Positions 34,651 to 44,318 of a DNA stretch of 64,000 bases are shown piece after piece. The translations under genes were made by a program, and so were the position numbers. This DNA is from Segatella copri (GTDB lineage: Bacteria; Bacteroidota; Bacteroidia; Bacteroidales; Bacteroidaceae), in assembly GCF_026015625.1 (NCBI RefSeq), contig NZ_JAPDVG010000001.1:3627001-3691000 (forward strand). The letters run 5' to 3'. Within the stretch, counting starts at the first letter, position 1; each line of letters opens with the position of its first letter. Below the pieces are notes generated by a model. That model did no database searches. It saw only the letters and a list, made by a program, of their open reading frames with translations, and had not been told where the DNA came from.

Positions 34651-35415
34651 ATGGGCACATTATACATCGTTCCGACTCCAGTTGGTAACATGGAGGACAT
34701 GACAATGCGAGCCATTCGCATACTGAAAGAAGCGGATTTGGTACTCGCTGAGGACACTCGAACATCGAGTGTTCTGCTGAAGCATTTCGATATCAGAAAT
34801 CGATTAGTGGCTCACCATAAGTTTAACGAACATGGCACATCTTCTGCCATCGTAGAGCGACTGAAGGGTGGCGAAACCATCGCCTTGATCAGCGATGCCG
34901 GAACACCGGGTATCAGCGATCCTGGTTTTTACCTCGCCCGCGAGGCAGCCAAGGCAGGCATCACGGTGCAGACTTTGCCTGGTCCTACGGCATGCATACC
35001 GGCCATCGTTTCATCGGGTTTGCCATGCGACCGTTTCTGCTTCGAAGGATTCATTCCGCAGAAAAAGGGCAGACAGACCTATCTTGAATCATTGAAGGAT
35101 GAGGTGCGCACCATGATTTTCTATGAATCGCCTTATCGTGTGGTGAAAACCTTGCAGCAGTTTGCCGAGGTTTTCGGGGATGACAGACAGGTGAGCTGTT
35201 GTCGTGAAATATCCAAACTCCACGAGGAGAGTGTGAGGGGTACGCTTGCCGAGGTCATCGCTCATTTTGAAGAGACAGAACCAAGGGGCGAATTTGTCAT
35301 CGTATTGGCAGGAAAAGATCCTAAACAGCTCAAGGAGGAGATGAAGGAAAAGAAGCGTGAAGAGCGCCGGCAGAAGAAAAACGGGGCTCGCAGGGATGAA
35401 GAAAGTAATGAATAA
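34651..35415 (+). CDS. rsmI: 16S rRNA (cytidine-1402-2'-O)-methyltransferase
   Basis: 254 aa. Tetrapyrrole-methylase-type fold: LYIVPTPVGNMEDMTMRAIR, LAEDTRTSSVLLKHF, ALISDAGTPGISDPGFYLAR, LPGPTACIPAIVSSGLP and IFYESPYRVVKTLQ. It modifies C1402 in the decoding centre using SAM. The basic tail (KKREERRQKKNGARR) extends about 25 residues beyond the core. Start chosen at 34651, right behind the promoter. Confidence 0.96.
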   Translation: MGTLYIVPTPVGNMEDMTMRAIRILKEADLVLAEDTRTSSVLLKHFDIRNRLVAHHKFNEHGTSSAIVERLKGGETIALISDAGTPGISDPGFYLAREAAKAGITVQTLPGPTACIPAIVSSGLPCDRFCFEGFIPQKKGRQTYLESLKDEVRTMIFYESPYRVVKTLQQFAEVFGDDRQVSCCREISKLHEESVRGTLAEVIAHFEETEPRGEFVIVLAGKDPKQLKEEMKEKKREERRQKKNGARRDEESNE

Positions 35416-35485
35416 AGTATAGGAAGCGACGCGTTTTACGCGAAAAAATAATTTTTTAAATCAAACATTAAAAAGGAAAATGATT

Positions 35486-36337
35486 ATGAAAAAGCTATTA
35501 TTTGCGGCATGTTTAGCTGCTTTTTGCTTGACCAGTTGCAACAACGGCAAGAACAACACCCAGGATTTGGCAAATCAGCAGAATGATTCGCTAAACAGTA
35601 TCATCGCTCAGAAAGATAGCGAAATTAACGATATGATGGGTACATTGAATGAAATCCAGGACGGTTTGAACCAGATTAGTGAGGCTGAACACAGAGTAAC
35701 TATTCTGAAGAACGGTGAGGGTGCCAACAAGAGACAGCAGCTCAAGGAGGATGTTCAGTTCATCGCTACCCGCATGCAGCAGAACCGCGAACTCCTGGCT
35801 AAACTGCAGAAGCAGATGGCTAACAGCTCTTTGCAGGCTGACCAGTTGAAGAAGGCCATCGCAAACCTTCAGGAGCAGATTGCACAGAAGGATAAGGAAC
35901 TTCAGGTGCTTCGCGAGGAGTTGGATAAGAAGGATATTCATATTGCAGCGCTCGACGAGACTATCAACAATCTGAATACCAAGACCTCTCGTCTTACTAC
36001 TGAAAGCAGCCAGAAGACAGAGACAATCAATGCACAGGACAAGCAGCTCAACACTGCCTGGTATGTATTCGGTACCAAGAAGGAGTTGAAGGAGCAGCAT
36101 ATCATGGAAGGTGGTAAGGTAATGACCGGTAATTTCAACAAGAGTTATTTCACCAAGGTTGATATCCGCAACATTTCTGAAATCAAGTTGATGTCAAAGT
36201 CGGCTAAGTTGCTCACTACCCACCCATCCAGCTCTTATGCATTGGTACGTGATGCTAACAAGCAGTATACACTCCGCATCACCAATCCACAGATTTTCTG
36301 GAGCACCAGCAAGTATCTTGTAGTGCTCGTTAAGTAA
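35486..36337 (+). CDS. Coiled-coil lipoprotein
   Basis: 283 aa from the second ATG (35486), which gives the better lipoprotein signal MKKLLFAACLAAFCLTSC; an ATG two codons earlier is possible. Residues about 30-200 form a long heptad-rich coiled coil. The C-terminal 85 residues (AWYVFGTKKELKEQHIM, MTGNFNKSYFTKVDIR, NPQIFWSTSKYLVVLVK) form a conserved small domain seen in Bacteroides coiled-coil lipoproteins annotated as Cbp1-like collagen-binding adhesins. I recall that similarity only in outline, so adhesion is uncertain. It faces tadA convergently; both stop codons abut (36337/36338). Confidence 0.82.
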   Translation: MKKLLFAACLAAFCLTSCNNGKNNTQDLANQQNDSLNSIIAQKDSEINDMMGTLNEIQDGLNQISEAEHRVTILKNGEGANKRQQLKEDVQFIATRMQQNRELLAKLQKQMANSSLQADQLKKAIANLQEQIAQKDKELQVLREELDKKDIHIAALDETINNLNTKTSRLTTESSQKTETINAQDKQLNTAWYVFGTKKELKEQHIMEGGKVMTGNFNKSYFTKVDIRNISEIKLMSKSAKLLTTHPSSSYALVRDANKQYTLRITNPQIFWSTSKYLVVLVK

Positions 36338-36784
36338 TTATCTCTTTCTCTGAAAGAAATCCTGCATGAGTGCGCGGCACTCATCTTCCAATACGCCCGA
36401 TGTAACTGTCGTCTTAGGATGCAGTGCATCGGGCGCATATTTTGTATACCCCCTTTTCTCGTCGCTGGCACCATATACCACGCGGCTGATCTGTGCCCAT
36501 CCCAGCGCTCCGGCGCACATCACGCAGGGTTCTACCGTAACGTAGAGGGTACAGTCTTTCAGGTATTTTCCTCCCAGCATGTTGGCTCCCGAAGTGATGG
36601 CCTGCATTTCGGCATGAGCCGTAACATCGGTCAGCATCTCCGTAAGATTGTGGGCACGCGATATGATCCGGTCTTTACAAACGATGATGGCGCCTACCGG
36701 AATCTCGTCTTCATCGAATGCCGCCTGAGCCTCCATCAGAGCACGGCGCATGTATGCTTCGTCTTTATTCTTAATATCTTCCAT
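36338..36784 (-). CDS. tadA: tRNA-specific adenosine deaminase
   Basis: 148 aa. Zinc deaminase motifs HAEMQAI (catalytic Glu, zinc His) and PCVMCAGALGW. It converts A34 to inosine in tRNA-Arg(ACG). A minus-strand TAATTTTG box (36796-36803) ends 11 nt before the start codon, so the leader is very short. Confidence 0.94.
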   Translation of the reverse strand: MEDIKNKDEAYMRRALMEAQAAFDEDEIPVGAIIVCKDRIISRAHNLTEMLTDVTAHAEMQAITSGANMLGGKYLKDCTLYVTVEPCVMCAGALGWAQISRVVYGASDEKRGYTKYAPDALHPKTTVTSGVLEDECRALMQDFFQRKR

Positions 36785-36813
36785 TGTTTTTCGTGCAAAA
36801 TTACATAAAAAAG

Positions 36814-36844
36814 TTTGAAGTGTGGACTTTTTTTGTTATTTTTG
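36814..36844 (+). promoter_or_regulatory. yraN promoter
   Basis: TTTG (36814-36817), 19 bp, TATTTTTG (36837-36844), about 38 nt before the predicted start codon region. Confidence 0.68.
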
Positions 36845-36887
36845 CAAGGTAAAAGCATCTTTTGATGCAAAATAAAGAAAATAGACT

Positions 36888-37265
36888 ATGGCAGAGCATA
36901 ATGAATTAGGCAAATGGGGAGAAGACGAGGCTACGCTCTATCTCGAGAATGAAGGCTATGTCGTCATCGACAGAGACTGGAAAGCCGGCAAGCGGGATCT
37001 GGATATCCTTGCCGTTTCGCCGGATGGTAAGACGCTGGTTGTGGTAGAAGTAAAGACCCGTTCGGGTGAAGAATACCAGCAGCCCGAGGAAGCCGTAGAT
37101 GTCAGGAAGATGCGCAATCTGGCAATAGCCGCCAATACTTACGTCAAGGAACAGAAGGTGGAAAAAGAACTTCGCTTTGATATTGTTACCGTGGTAGGTG
37201 TAGGGCATCAGGTGAAACGCATCGAGCATCTTGTGGATGCCTTCAACCCGTTGCTGATTGGATAA
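36888..37265 (+). CDS. UPF0102/YraN family nuclease-fold protein
   Basis: 125 aa. PD-(D/E)XK-like core: LGKWGEDEATLYLENEGY, RDWKAGKRDLDILAVSPDGK and VVVEVKTRSGEEY, the arrangement of YraN proteins related to Holliday-junction resolvases. The biological role is unsettled. First of a run yraN-birA-pyrH on the plus strand, with 34 bp to birA. Confidence 0.92.
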   Translation: MAEHNELGKWGEDEATLYLENEGYVVIDRDWKAGKRDLDILAVSPDGKTLVVVEVKTRSGEEYQQPEEAVDVRKMRNLAIAANTYVKEQKVEKELRFDIVTVVGVGHQVKRIEHLVDAFNPLLIG

Positions 37266-37299
37266 CCCGTTGTGATTCGCTATACATTATTATATAGAC

Positions 37300-38037
37300 A
37301 TGGAAAAGAAGATTATACGATTAAAGGAAGTGGATTCCACGAATACCTTCCTGAAGAATTTGGATACTTACGATGAAGATGCGCTGACCATTGCCATTGC
37401 TGATTATCAGACATCGGGCAGGGGACAGGGCGTGCATACCTGGGAGAGTGAACCGGGCAAGAACCTCCTCTTCAGTATGATGATGTGTCCTAAGTGGGTT
37501 CCTTTGCGCCAGCAGTTCCTCCTTTCCGAGGCTGGTGCGCTCGCCGTGAAGGATGCTCTTGATTCCTATACGGACGGCATTACGCTGAAATGGCCGAATG
37601 ATGTGTACTGGTATGACAAGAAAATCAGTGGCACGCTGATAGAGACTGCCATCGACTCCAAGGGCATCAAGCGCTGCATCTTCGGTATCGGCATTGATGT
37701 CAATCAGACTGAGTTCCACAGCGATGCGCCCAACCCTGTATCTCTGGCTCAGATTCTGGGGTATGAGGTGGATAGGGAAGAGGTGCTGCAGAAGGTGATT
37801 GAGGCTTTCTGCAAATACTACGAACTTCTGCGTCGTGCCGACTATATGGATGTGTCGGGCATCTATCATCTTTCTCTCTACCGTCGCAAGGGCTATCACT
37901 GGTATGAGGATAAGGACGGTAAGTTCGAGGGTGCTTTCGTAGAGGTGGAGGACGATGGTCATCTCATCCTTCATGACAAGAAGGGAGTAATCCGCTCGTA
38001 TGCGTTCGGAGAAATCAAGTTTCTAGTTAATAGTTAA
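37300..38037 (+). CDS. birA: Biotin--[acetyl-CoA-carboxylase] ligase
   Basis: 245 aa, catalytic type without the N-terminal HTH (group I). Motifs: DSTNTFLKNL, QTSGRGQGVHTWESEPGKNL (biotin/ATP loop) and LKWPNDVYWYDKKISGTLIE. It attaches biotin to carboxylase carriers. The final codons (LVNS) and the stop lie inside the heptamer-repeat hairpin at 38025-38074, so the 3' end of the gene is made of the repeat. Confidence 0.95.
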   Translation: MEKKIIRLKEVDSTNTFLKNLDTYDEDALTIAIADYQTSGRGQGVHTWESEPGKNLLFSMMMCPKWVPLRQQFLLSEAGALAVKDALDSYTDGITLKWPNDVYWYDKKISGTLIETAIDSKGIKRCIFGIGIDVNQTEFHSDAPNPVSLAQILGYEVDREEVLQKVIEAFCKYYELLRRADYMDVSGIYHLSLYRRKGYHWYEDKDGKFEGAFVEVEDDGHLILHDKKGVIRSYAFGEIKFLVNS

Positions 38038-38074
38038 TAGTTTATAGGAGGCTACGCCCTATAAACTGTTAACT
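38025..38074 (+). repeat. Heptamer-repeat hairpin between birA and pyrH
   Basis: Units AGTTAAT/AGTTTAT; left arm AGTTAATAGTTTATAG (38032-38047) pairs with CTATAAACTGTTAACT (38059-38074), 16 bp with one wobble, 11-nt loop. It is followed by further ACTGTAAATTGTAAATT repeats. Confidence 0.75.
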
Positions 38075-38096
38075 GTAAATTGTAAATTAAAATAAA

Positions 38097-38807
38097 ATGG
38101 CAAAGTTTAAAAGAATTCTTTTGAAATTGAGTGGCGAGAGTCTGATGGGTAAGCAGAGCTTCGGCATCGACCCAGAGCGCCTGAGTGATTATGCTAAGCA
38201 GATAAAGGAGGTCCATGAGATGGGCGTTCAGATAGGCATTGTGATTGGTGGTGGTAACATCTTCCGCGGTTTGAGCGGAAGCCAGAAGGGGTTCGACCGT
38301 GTCAAGGGTGACCAGATGGGTATGTGTGCTACCGTTATCAATTCCCTGGCATTGAGCAGCGCGCTCGGAGCCTTGGGCGTTAAAAACAAGGTGCTTACTG
38401 CCATCCGCATGGAGCCTATCGGCGAATTCTACACCAAGTGGAAGGCGATTGAGGCAATGGAGGCAGGCTATATCTGCATCTTCTCTGCAGGTACAGGCAG
38501 TCCATACTTCACTACCGATACCGGTTCTTCTCTCCGTGGTATCGAAATCGAGGCTGACGTGATGCTCAAGGGTACCCGTGTAGACGGCATCTATACCGCC
38601 GACCCTGAGAAGGATCCTACAGCTACCAAGTTCAAGGATATCACCTATGATGAGATTTATACCAAGGGCTTGAAGGTAATGGATTTGACTGCTACCACCA
38701 TGTGTAAGGAAAACAACCTCCCTATCTACGTGTTCAATATGGATGTTGTAGGTAACCTCAAGAAGGTGATGGATGGTGAGGAGATTGGTACGCTCGTACA
38801 CAACTAA
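38097..38807 (+). CDS. pyrH: UMP kinase
   Basis: 236 aa. Amino acid kinase fold: RILLKLSGESLMG, VIGGGNIFRG, AGTGSPYFTTDTGSSLRGIE and TRVDGIYTADPEKDPTA. It makes UDP from UMP and in bacteria is hexameric and regulated by UTP/GTP. Terminator follows. Confidence 0.97.
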   Translation: MAKFKRILLKLSGESLMGKQSFGIDPERLSDYAKQIKEVHEMGVQIGIVIGGGNIFRGLSGSQKGFDRVKGDQMGMCATVINSLALSSALGALGVKNKVLTAIRMEPIGEFYTKWKAIEAMEAGYICIFSAGTGSPYFTTDTGSSLRGIEIEADVMLKGTRVDGIYTADPEKDPTATKFKDITYDEIYTKGLKVMDLTATTMCKENNLPIYVFNMDVVGNLKKVMDGEEIGTLVHN

Positions 38808-38834
38808 TCATCTCTCTCAACAGGAAGAAAAAAG

Positions 38835-38871
38835 CAAATGCGACTGGATTCACATCTAGCCGCATTTTTTA
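38835..38871 (+). terminator. pyrH terminator
   Basis: Stem AAATGCGACTGGAT with ATCTAGCCGCATTT (one mismatch, one wobble), TCAC-type loop, T-run to 38870. Confidence 0.82.
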
Positions 38872-38912
38872 TAAACCTAAATACCCAAATGTCCCCATAA
38901 AGGGAATTTCTT

Positions 38913-39641
38913 CTACTTCTTCTTCAGATAAATAATCGCCGAGATGATGACGTATGCCACGATGACAAGCCACCAGCCGGTGAGGAAACCGGTCAGACCA
39001 TCGAGTGCTACCGAAGTAGCGAGGATGATGAGGGTGAGCGCAGCAAAGCCATATTTCACCTCATTGCCCTTGAAACCCCACTGTTTGAACTTCAAGGCGA
39101 AAAGAGGCATCTCGCAAACCAGCAGATAGCTGGTGATGAGTATCAGAGCCAGAATGATGAATACCGACCATGAATATCCTTCGAGCCAGCTTGGATTGAA
39201 CACAATCAGCGAACCCCAGAACAGGGCGTTGGCTGGTGTAGGAACACCGATGAAAGAGGTAGTCTGGCGCTCATCAAGATTAAACTTAGCCAGTCGCAAT
39301 GCCGAGAAGGCTGCGATGATGAAGGCTGCGTAAGGCAGCCATGGGCGCAAAGGCTCCAGAAAACCCGGATATTCCATCACAAAGAGTTGTGAGAATACGA
39401 TGGTGGCAGGAGCCACACCGAAGGTTACGTCATCTGCCAGCGAATCCAGCTCCTTGCCTATTGGCGATGAAACGTGCAGCAGGCGGGCGCTCATGCCGTC
39501 AAAGAAGTCGAATACGGCTCCGATGATAATCCATAACAATGCCATCTTTGGGTTTCCGCCGAAGGCAAACGATGTTGCGATGCAGCCCGAAACCAGGTTG
39601 CAGCAGGTTATCGTGTTTGGAATATGTTTCTTGATACTCAT
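38913..39641 (-). CDS. pssA: CDP-diacylglycerol--serine O-phosphatidyltransferase
   Basis: 242 aa, about seven helices. CDP-alcohol phosphotransferase motif FDGMSARLLHVSSPIGKELD followed by SLADDVTFG. It makes phosphatidylserine, which Psd next door decarboxylates to phosphatidylethanolamine, the main membrane lipid. 71 bp downstream of psd on the same strand. Confidence 0.95.
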   Translation of the reverse strand: MSIKKHIPNTITCCNLVSGCIATSFAFGGNPKMALLWIIIGAVFDFFDGMSARLLHVSSPIGKELDSLADDVTFGVAPATIVFSQLFVMEYPGFLEPLRPWLPYAAFIIAAFSALRLAKFNLDERQTTSFIGVPTPANALFWGSLIVFNPSWLEGYSWSVFIILALILITSYLLVCEMPLFALKFKQWGFKGNEVKYGFAALTLIILATSVALDGLTGFLTGWWLVIVAYVIISAIIYLKKK

Positions 39642-39712
39642 TTCTTTCCAGTATATTATGATAGAGTGAAAGCCGGAAGTATGTTCCGGCTTGCCCTCTA
39701 TCTGTCAATATG

Positions 39713-40405
39713 TTATTTCAATTTAGCGATGATGGTCTGGTCGCCTGTAGTTGACTGTCCCATCTTTACGCATACTTCTGTACCTACAGGCAGGTAGACA
39801 TCCACACGTGAACCTAGCTTGATGAATCCCAGGTGCTCGTCGATGAAGCATTCTTCCCCTTCCTTGGCATAGGTTACGATGCGGCGTGCCACCGCACCGG
39901 CAATCTGTCGGCAGAGTACATCCACTCCCTTAGGTGTGGTAATCATCACGTCGGCATGCTCGTTTTCCTCGCTAGCCTTAGGCAGCCATGCCTTGTGGTA
40001 GTTGCCGTCCACATGCTTCACGAATTTCACCTTACCATCCACCGGGAACCAGTTGGCATGAACATTCCAGAGGCTCATGAAGATGGAAATCATCAGGCGG
40101 CGGTCACCGAAGTAGGGAGCATTCTCCACCTCTTCTATCACCACAATCTTACCGTCGGCTGGTGCTACTACCAGTTTCGAAGTATCCTCTACGTTGAGGT
40201 ATCTGACAGGACAACGATAGAAGTTGAGCACGATACCATATACCATACCGAACACAACAACAAAAACCCAGAACGGAATCTTGTTGTCTAAGGTTGTCCA
40301 CAATATAGCCGCAATGGCTACTAACGCTATCGCTCCGGTAACCAGCTGATCGGTACCTTCGCGGTGCAATCTTATCTTCTTTAATTTCTTTATTTTCTGT
40401 CCCAT
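39713..40405 (-). CDS. psd: Phosphatidylserine decarboxylase proenzyme
   Basis: 230 aa, the short bacterial form. Two N-terminal membrane segments (about 20-55), then [15 protein letters not shown] and the C-terminal self-cleavage site [13 protein letters not shown], where cleavage between G198 and S199 would create the pyruvoyl prosthetic group. Partner of pssA in one unit, driven by the promoter at 40432-40463. Confidence 0.95.
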   Translation of the reverse strand: MGQKIKKLKKIRLHREGTDQLVTGAIALVAIAAILWTTLDNKIPFWVFVVVFGMVYGIVLNFYRCPVRYLNVEDTSKLVVAPADGKIVVIEEVENAPYFGDRRLMISIFMSLWNVHANWFPVDGKVKFVKHVDGNYHKAWLPKASEENEHADVMITTPKGVDVLCRQIAGAVARRIVTYAKEGEECFIDEHLGFIKLGSRVDVYLPVGTEVCVKMGQSTTGDQTIIAKLK

Positions 40406-40431
40406 ATATTAGGATTAAGTTTTTATTGGTG

Positions 40432-40463
40432 CAAAGGTACGTCATTTTTATCACTTTTGCAAA
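40432..40463 (-). promoter_or_regulatory. psd-pssA promoter
   Basis: Minus strand TTTG (complement of 40460-40463), 20 bp, TACCTTTG (complement of 40432-40439). Confidence 0.78.
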
Positions 40464-40510
40464 TTTTTTGTGGGTTTCTTTTACCTTTTTCAATATTTTC
40501 GCATATTTCT

Positions 40511-40542
40511 TTTGGCTTTTTCAATATTTCGCCGTAACTTTG
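40511..40542 (+). promoter_or_regulatory. dnaE promoter
   Basis: TTTG (40511-40514), 20 bp, TAACTTTG (40535-40542); ATG at 40571. Confidence 0.8.
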
Positions 40543-40570
40543 TTGTCAAAATTCGAATTTTAAACAGATA

Positions 40571-43500
40571 ATGGAAGATTTTGTTCATTTGCATGTACAC
40601 ACCCAATACTCCATCCTCGACGGCCAGTCGAAGATACCGCATCTGGTAGATAAGGCTATCAAGGACGGCATGAAGGGTATGGCGGTAACCGACCACGGTG
40701 TGATGTTCGGCATCAAGGAACTCACCGACTATTGCGGCAAGATTAATAAAGACCGCAAGAAGGAGGGACTTGAACCTTTCAAGCCTATCATAGGCTGCGA
40801 GATGTATGTGGCACGCCGAACCAAGGCCGACCGAGAGAAGGATAAGGGCGATATGAGCGGTTATCACCTCATTGTACTTGCCAAGAATTATAATGGATAC
40901 AAGAACCTCATCAAGCTGGTGAGCAATTCGTGGGTGGATGGTTACTACATGCGCCCACGAACCGACCGTGCCGATCTGGAGAAGTATCACGAAGACCTCA
41001 TCGTCTGTTCGGCATGTATTGCAGGCGAGGTGCCATCCAAGATTCTGCATGGCGACCTGGAAGGAGCCCGCGAGGCTTGCCAGTGGTACCACAACCTCTT
41101 TGGCGATGATTACTATCTCGAGCTCCAGCGCCATAAAGTGCCCGATGACCCAAGTCTGCTTGCCAACCGCGAGGCTTACGAGTTGCAGCAGCGTGCCAAC
41201 AAGGAACTCATCAAGATGGCAAGGGAGTTTAACATCAAACTGGTGTGCACCAACGACTGCCACTTCGAGGATAAGGAGACTGCCGAGGCTCACGACCATC
41301 TGCTCTGTATCGCTACCGGCAAGGATCTCGACGACCCTAACCGTATGCGCTATTCCAAGCAGGAATGGTTCAAGACCCGCCAGGAGATGAACGATGTGTT
41401 CTCGGATATTCCCGAAGCGCTTTCCAATACCCTCGAAGTATTGGATAAGGTGGAGATTTACAGCATCGACCATGGTCCTATCATGCCTTTCTTCCCGATT
41501 CCGGAGAGTTTCGGTACCGAGGAGCAGTTGCGACAGAAGGTATCAGAAGAAGACCTCTACAAGGAGTTTACCTCTGATGAGAACGGCAAGAACCCGCTGC
41601 CACCAGAGGAAGGTCAGAAGGTAATCGACCGATTGGGCGGTTACGATAAGATATACCGTATCAAGTTTGAGGCAGAATATCTGCGCCACCTTGCCTACGA
41701 GGGAGCTAAAAAGCTTTATGGCGACCCGCTGCCCGAGAATGTAGACGAGCACGTAAACTTCGAGCTCCACGTGATGAAGACCATGGGTTTCCCAGGCTAC
41801 TTCCTCATCGTGTCAGACTTCATCAGGGCGGCGCGCGAGGAACTCGGCGTGATGGTGGGCCCGGGACGTGGATCTGCGGCAGGTTCGGTGGTGGCTTACT
41901 GCTTGGGCATTACCAAGATTGACCCATTGAAGTACGACCTCCTGTTTGAGCGTTTCCTGAACCCAGACCGTGTGAACCTTCCGGATATTGATACCGACTT
42001 TGATGATGACGGCCGAGGCAAGGTATTGCGCTGGGTAATGGATAAGTACGGTCATGAGAACTGTGCCCATATCATTACTTACGGTTCCATGGCGACGAAG
42101 AACTCCATCAAGGATGTGGCGCGTGTAGAGAAGTTGCCGTTGGATAAGGCGAATGCACTCTGCAAGGCTATCCCAGACCGTTTGCCTGACGGTGCCAAGA
42201 TGAACCTGACCAATGCCATCAAATATACCCCAGAGCTGCGCGAGGCAGAGTTCTCCAACGATCCCCGCGAGAGCAATACCATCAAGTATGCCAAGATGCT
42301 CGAGGGAACCATCCGAGGCACGGGTATCCATGCCTGCGGATTCATCATCTGCCGCGACCCTATCAGCAACTGGGTGCCTGTATCTACTGCCGATGACCCT
42401 GATTTCCCGGGACTGAAGACGGCGGTAACGCAGTACGACGGCCATGTCATCGAGACCACCGGTCTGATCAAGATGGACTTCCTGGGCTTGAAGACCCTCT
42501 CCGAGATGAAGGAGGCATGCAAGGTTATCAAGCAGACTACGGGCGATGTCGTTGACCTCGATACCATCCCTATCGATGACGAACTGACCTATCAGCTCTA
42601 TCAGCGCGGTCAGACCATTGGAACCTTCCAGTTCGAGTCGCCGGGTATGCAGAAGTATCTCCGTGAACTGAAGCCTACGGTGTTTGAGGACCTCATCGCC
42701 ATGAACGCCCTCTACCGTCCGGGACCTATGGATTATATCCCTGACTTCATTGCCCGCAAGAACGGCAAGCAGGCGATTACCTACGATATCCCGTGTATGG
42801 AGAAGTATCTGAAGGATACCTACGGCATCACGGTCTATCAGGAGCAGGTGATGCTTCTTTCCCGTCAGTTGGCGAGCTTCACCCGAGGCGAGTCAGATGC
42901 CCTGCGTAAGGCGATGGGTAAGAAGAAAAAGGCTATCGTAGATGCGATGAAGCCTAAGTTTATCAAGCAGGGACAGGAGAACGGCCACGACCCGAAGGTG
43001 CTGGAGAAGATATGGGGCGACTGGGAGAAGTTTGCTTCCTACGCCTTCAACAAGTCTCATGCCACCTGTTATTCGTGGGTAGCCTACCAGACTGCCTATC
43101 TCAAGGCGCACTATCCTGCCGAATATATGGCGGCGCTGATGACCCGCCGCTTTGCACAGATTACCGAAATCACCAAGCTGATGGAGGAGTGCCAGTCGAT
43201 GGGCATCAAGACCTTGGGACCGGATGTGAACGAGAGTTATCGCGTGTTCGGTGTGAACGAGCATGGAGAGATACGTTTCGGTCTTTCAGCCATCAAGGGT
43301 ATGGGTGCTCCGGCAGCCGATGCCATCGTAGCAGAGCGACTGAAGAACGGACCTTATAAAACCATCTTCGATTTTGCCGAGCGTGTAGATTACTCCAGCG
43401 TGAACCGCAAGGCTTTCGAAACCTTGGCGCTGAGTGGCGGTTTCGACAGTTTCGGTATCCGTCGCGAGCAGTTCTTCGGCAAGAACAACAAGGGCGAAAC

Positions 43501-44281
43501 CTTCCTCGATACGCTGGTGCGCTACGGTCAGCTCTTCCAGCAGGAACAGCACGAGGCTGCCAACTCACTCTTTGGCGGTACCGAGGCGATAGAGATAGCT
43601 ACGCCGCCTATTCCTGATGCAGAGAGCTGGAGCACCATCGAACGTCTGAACCGTGAGCGCGAGCTTGTGGGCATCTATCTTTCTGCCCATCCGCTCGATG
43701 AGTACAGCATTATCCTCAACTCCCTCTGCAATACCCATTGTTCTGAACTGGGCGACAAGCAGGAGCTGGCAAAGAAGGAGGATGTGGTGCTGGGCGGCAT
43801 CATCACGGGTGTGAAGTCGAAGTTTACCAAGACGGGCAAGCCGTGCGGTTTCGTTACGCTCGAAGACTTTGAGGGTTCAGGCGAGCTGGCTCTCTTTGGC
43901 GAGGACTGGGGCAAGTGGCGCGGCATCATGGTTGAAGGCAGCACCATCTACATCACCGCCAAGTGCGTTTCCCGTTACGGCAATGCCAACTATCTCGATT
44001 TCCAGATAGGCAATGTAGAGTATCTGCAGACGGTCAAGGAGAACCGCATCGACCGCTTTACCATCAATGTGGAGAGCGATGCGATAGATGAAACGATGGT
44101 CAGCGACCTGCAGACTATTCTGGAGAATGACGAGGGCAAGGCGCAGCTCTTTTTCCAGATACATGATGTAGACAGCAATACCTATCTGCTGATGCGTGCC
44201 CGTGAGCATACGGTGGGTGTGGGCCATGCCCTCATCCAGTATATCGAGCAGCATCCTAAGATGAGCTATCAGATCAATTAG
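40571..44281 (+). CDS. dnaE: DNA polymerase III alpha subunit
   Basis: 1236 aa. PHP domain from the start (FVHLHVHTQYSILDGQSKIP), polymerase palm with GPGRGSAAGSVVAYCLGI and LPDIDTDFDDDGRGKVLRW, finger/thumb regions, helix-hairpin-helix region (GLSAIKGMGAPAADAIV) and an OB-fold near 1060 (EDVVLGGIITGVKSKFTKTG). It is the replicative polymerase. The intact PHP histidines suggest metal-dependent proofreading may remain. 37 bp before trxA. Confidence 0.97.
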   Translation: MEDFVHLHVHTQYSILDGQSKIPHLVDKAIKDGMKGMAVTDHGVMFGIKELTDYCGKINKDRKKEGLEPFKPIIGCEMYVARRTKADREKDKGDMSGYHLIVLAKNYNGYKNLIKLVSNSWVDGYYMRPRTDRADLEKYHEDLIVCSACIAGEVPSKILHGDLEGAREACQWYHNLFGDDYYLELQRHKVPDDPSLLANREAYELQQRANKELIKMAREFNIKLVCTNDCHFEDKETAEAHDHLLCIATGKDLDDPNRMRYSKQEWFKTRQEMNDVFSDIPEALSNTLEVLDKVEIYSIDHGPIMPFFPIPESFGTEEQLRQKVSEEDLYKEFTSDENGKNPLPPEEGQKVIDRLGGYDKIYRIKFEAEYLRHLAYEGAKKLYGDPLPENVDEHVNFELHVMKTMGFPGYFLIVSDFIRAAREELGVMVGPGRGSAAGSVVAYCLGITKIDPLKYDLLFERFLNPDRVNLPDIDTDFDDDGRGKVLRWVMDKYGHENCAHIITYGSMATKNSIKDVARVEKLPLDKANALCKAIPDRLPDGAKMNLTNAIKYTPELREAEFSNDPRESNTIKYAKMLEGTIRGTGIHACGFIICRDPISNWVPVSTADDPDFPGLKTAVTQYDGHVIETTGLIKMDFLGLKTLSEMKEACKVIKQTTGDVVDLDTIPIDDELTYQLYQRGQTIGTFQFESPGMQKYLRELKPTVFEDLIAMNALYRPGPMDYIPDFIARKNGKQAITYDIPCMEKYLKDTYGITVYQEQVMLLSRQLASFTRGESDALRKAMGKKKKAIVDAMKPKFIKQGQENGHDPKVLEKIWGDWEKFASYAFNKSHATCYSWVAYQTAYLKAHYPAEYMAALMTRRFAQITEITKLMEECQSMGIKTLGPDVNESYRVFGVNEHGEIRFGLSAIKGMGAPAADAIVAERLKNGPYKTIFDFAERVDYSSVNRKAFETLALSGGFDSFGIRREQFFGKNNKGETFLDTLVRYGQLFQQEQHEAANSLFGGTEAIEIATPPIPDAESWSTIERLNRERELVGIYLSAHPLDEYSIILNSLCNTHCSELGDKQELAKKEDVVLGGIITGVKSKFTKTGKPCGFVTLEDFEGSGELALFGEDWGKWRGIMVEGSTIYITAKCVSRYGNANYLDFQIGNVEYLQTVKENRIDRFTINVESDAIDETMVSDLQTILENDEGKAQLFFQIHDVDSNTYLLMRAREHTVGVGHALIQYIEQHPKMSYQIN

Positions 44282-44318
44282 AAGTAATTTTAGTTTTAAT
44301 ATAAAAAGGTATAGAAAA

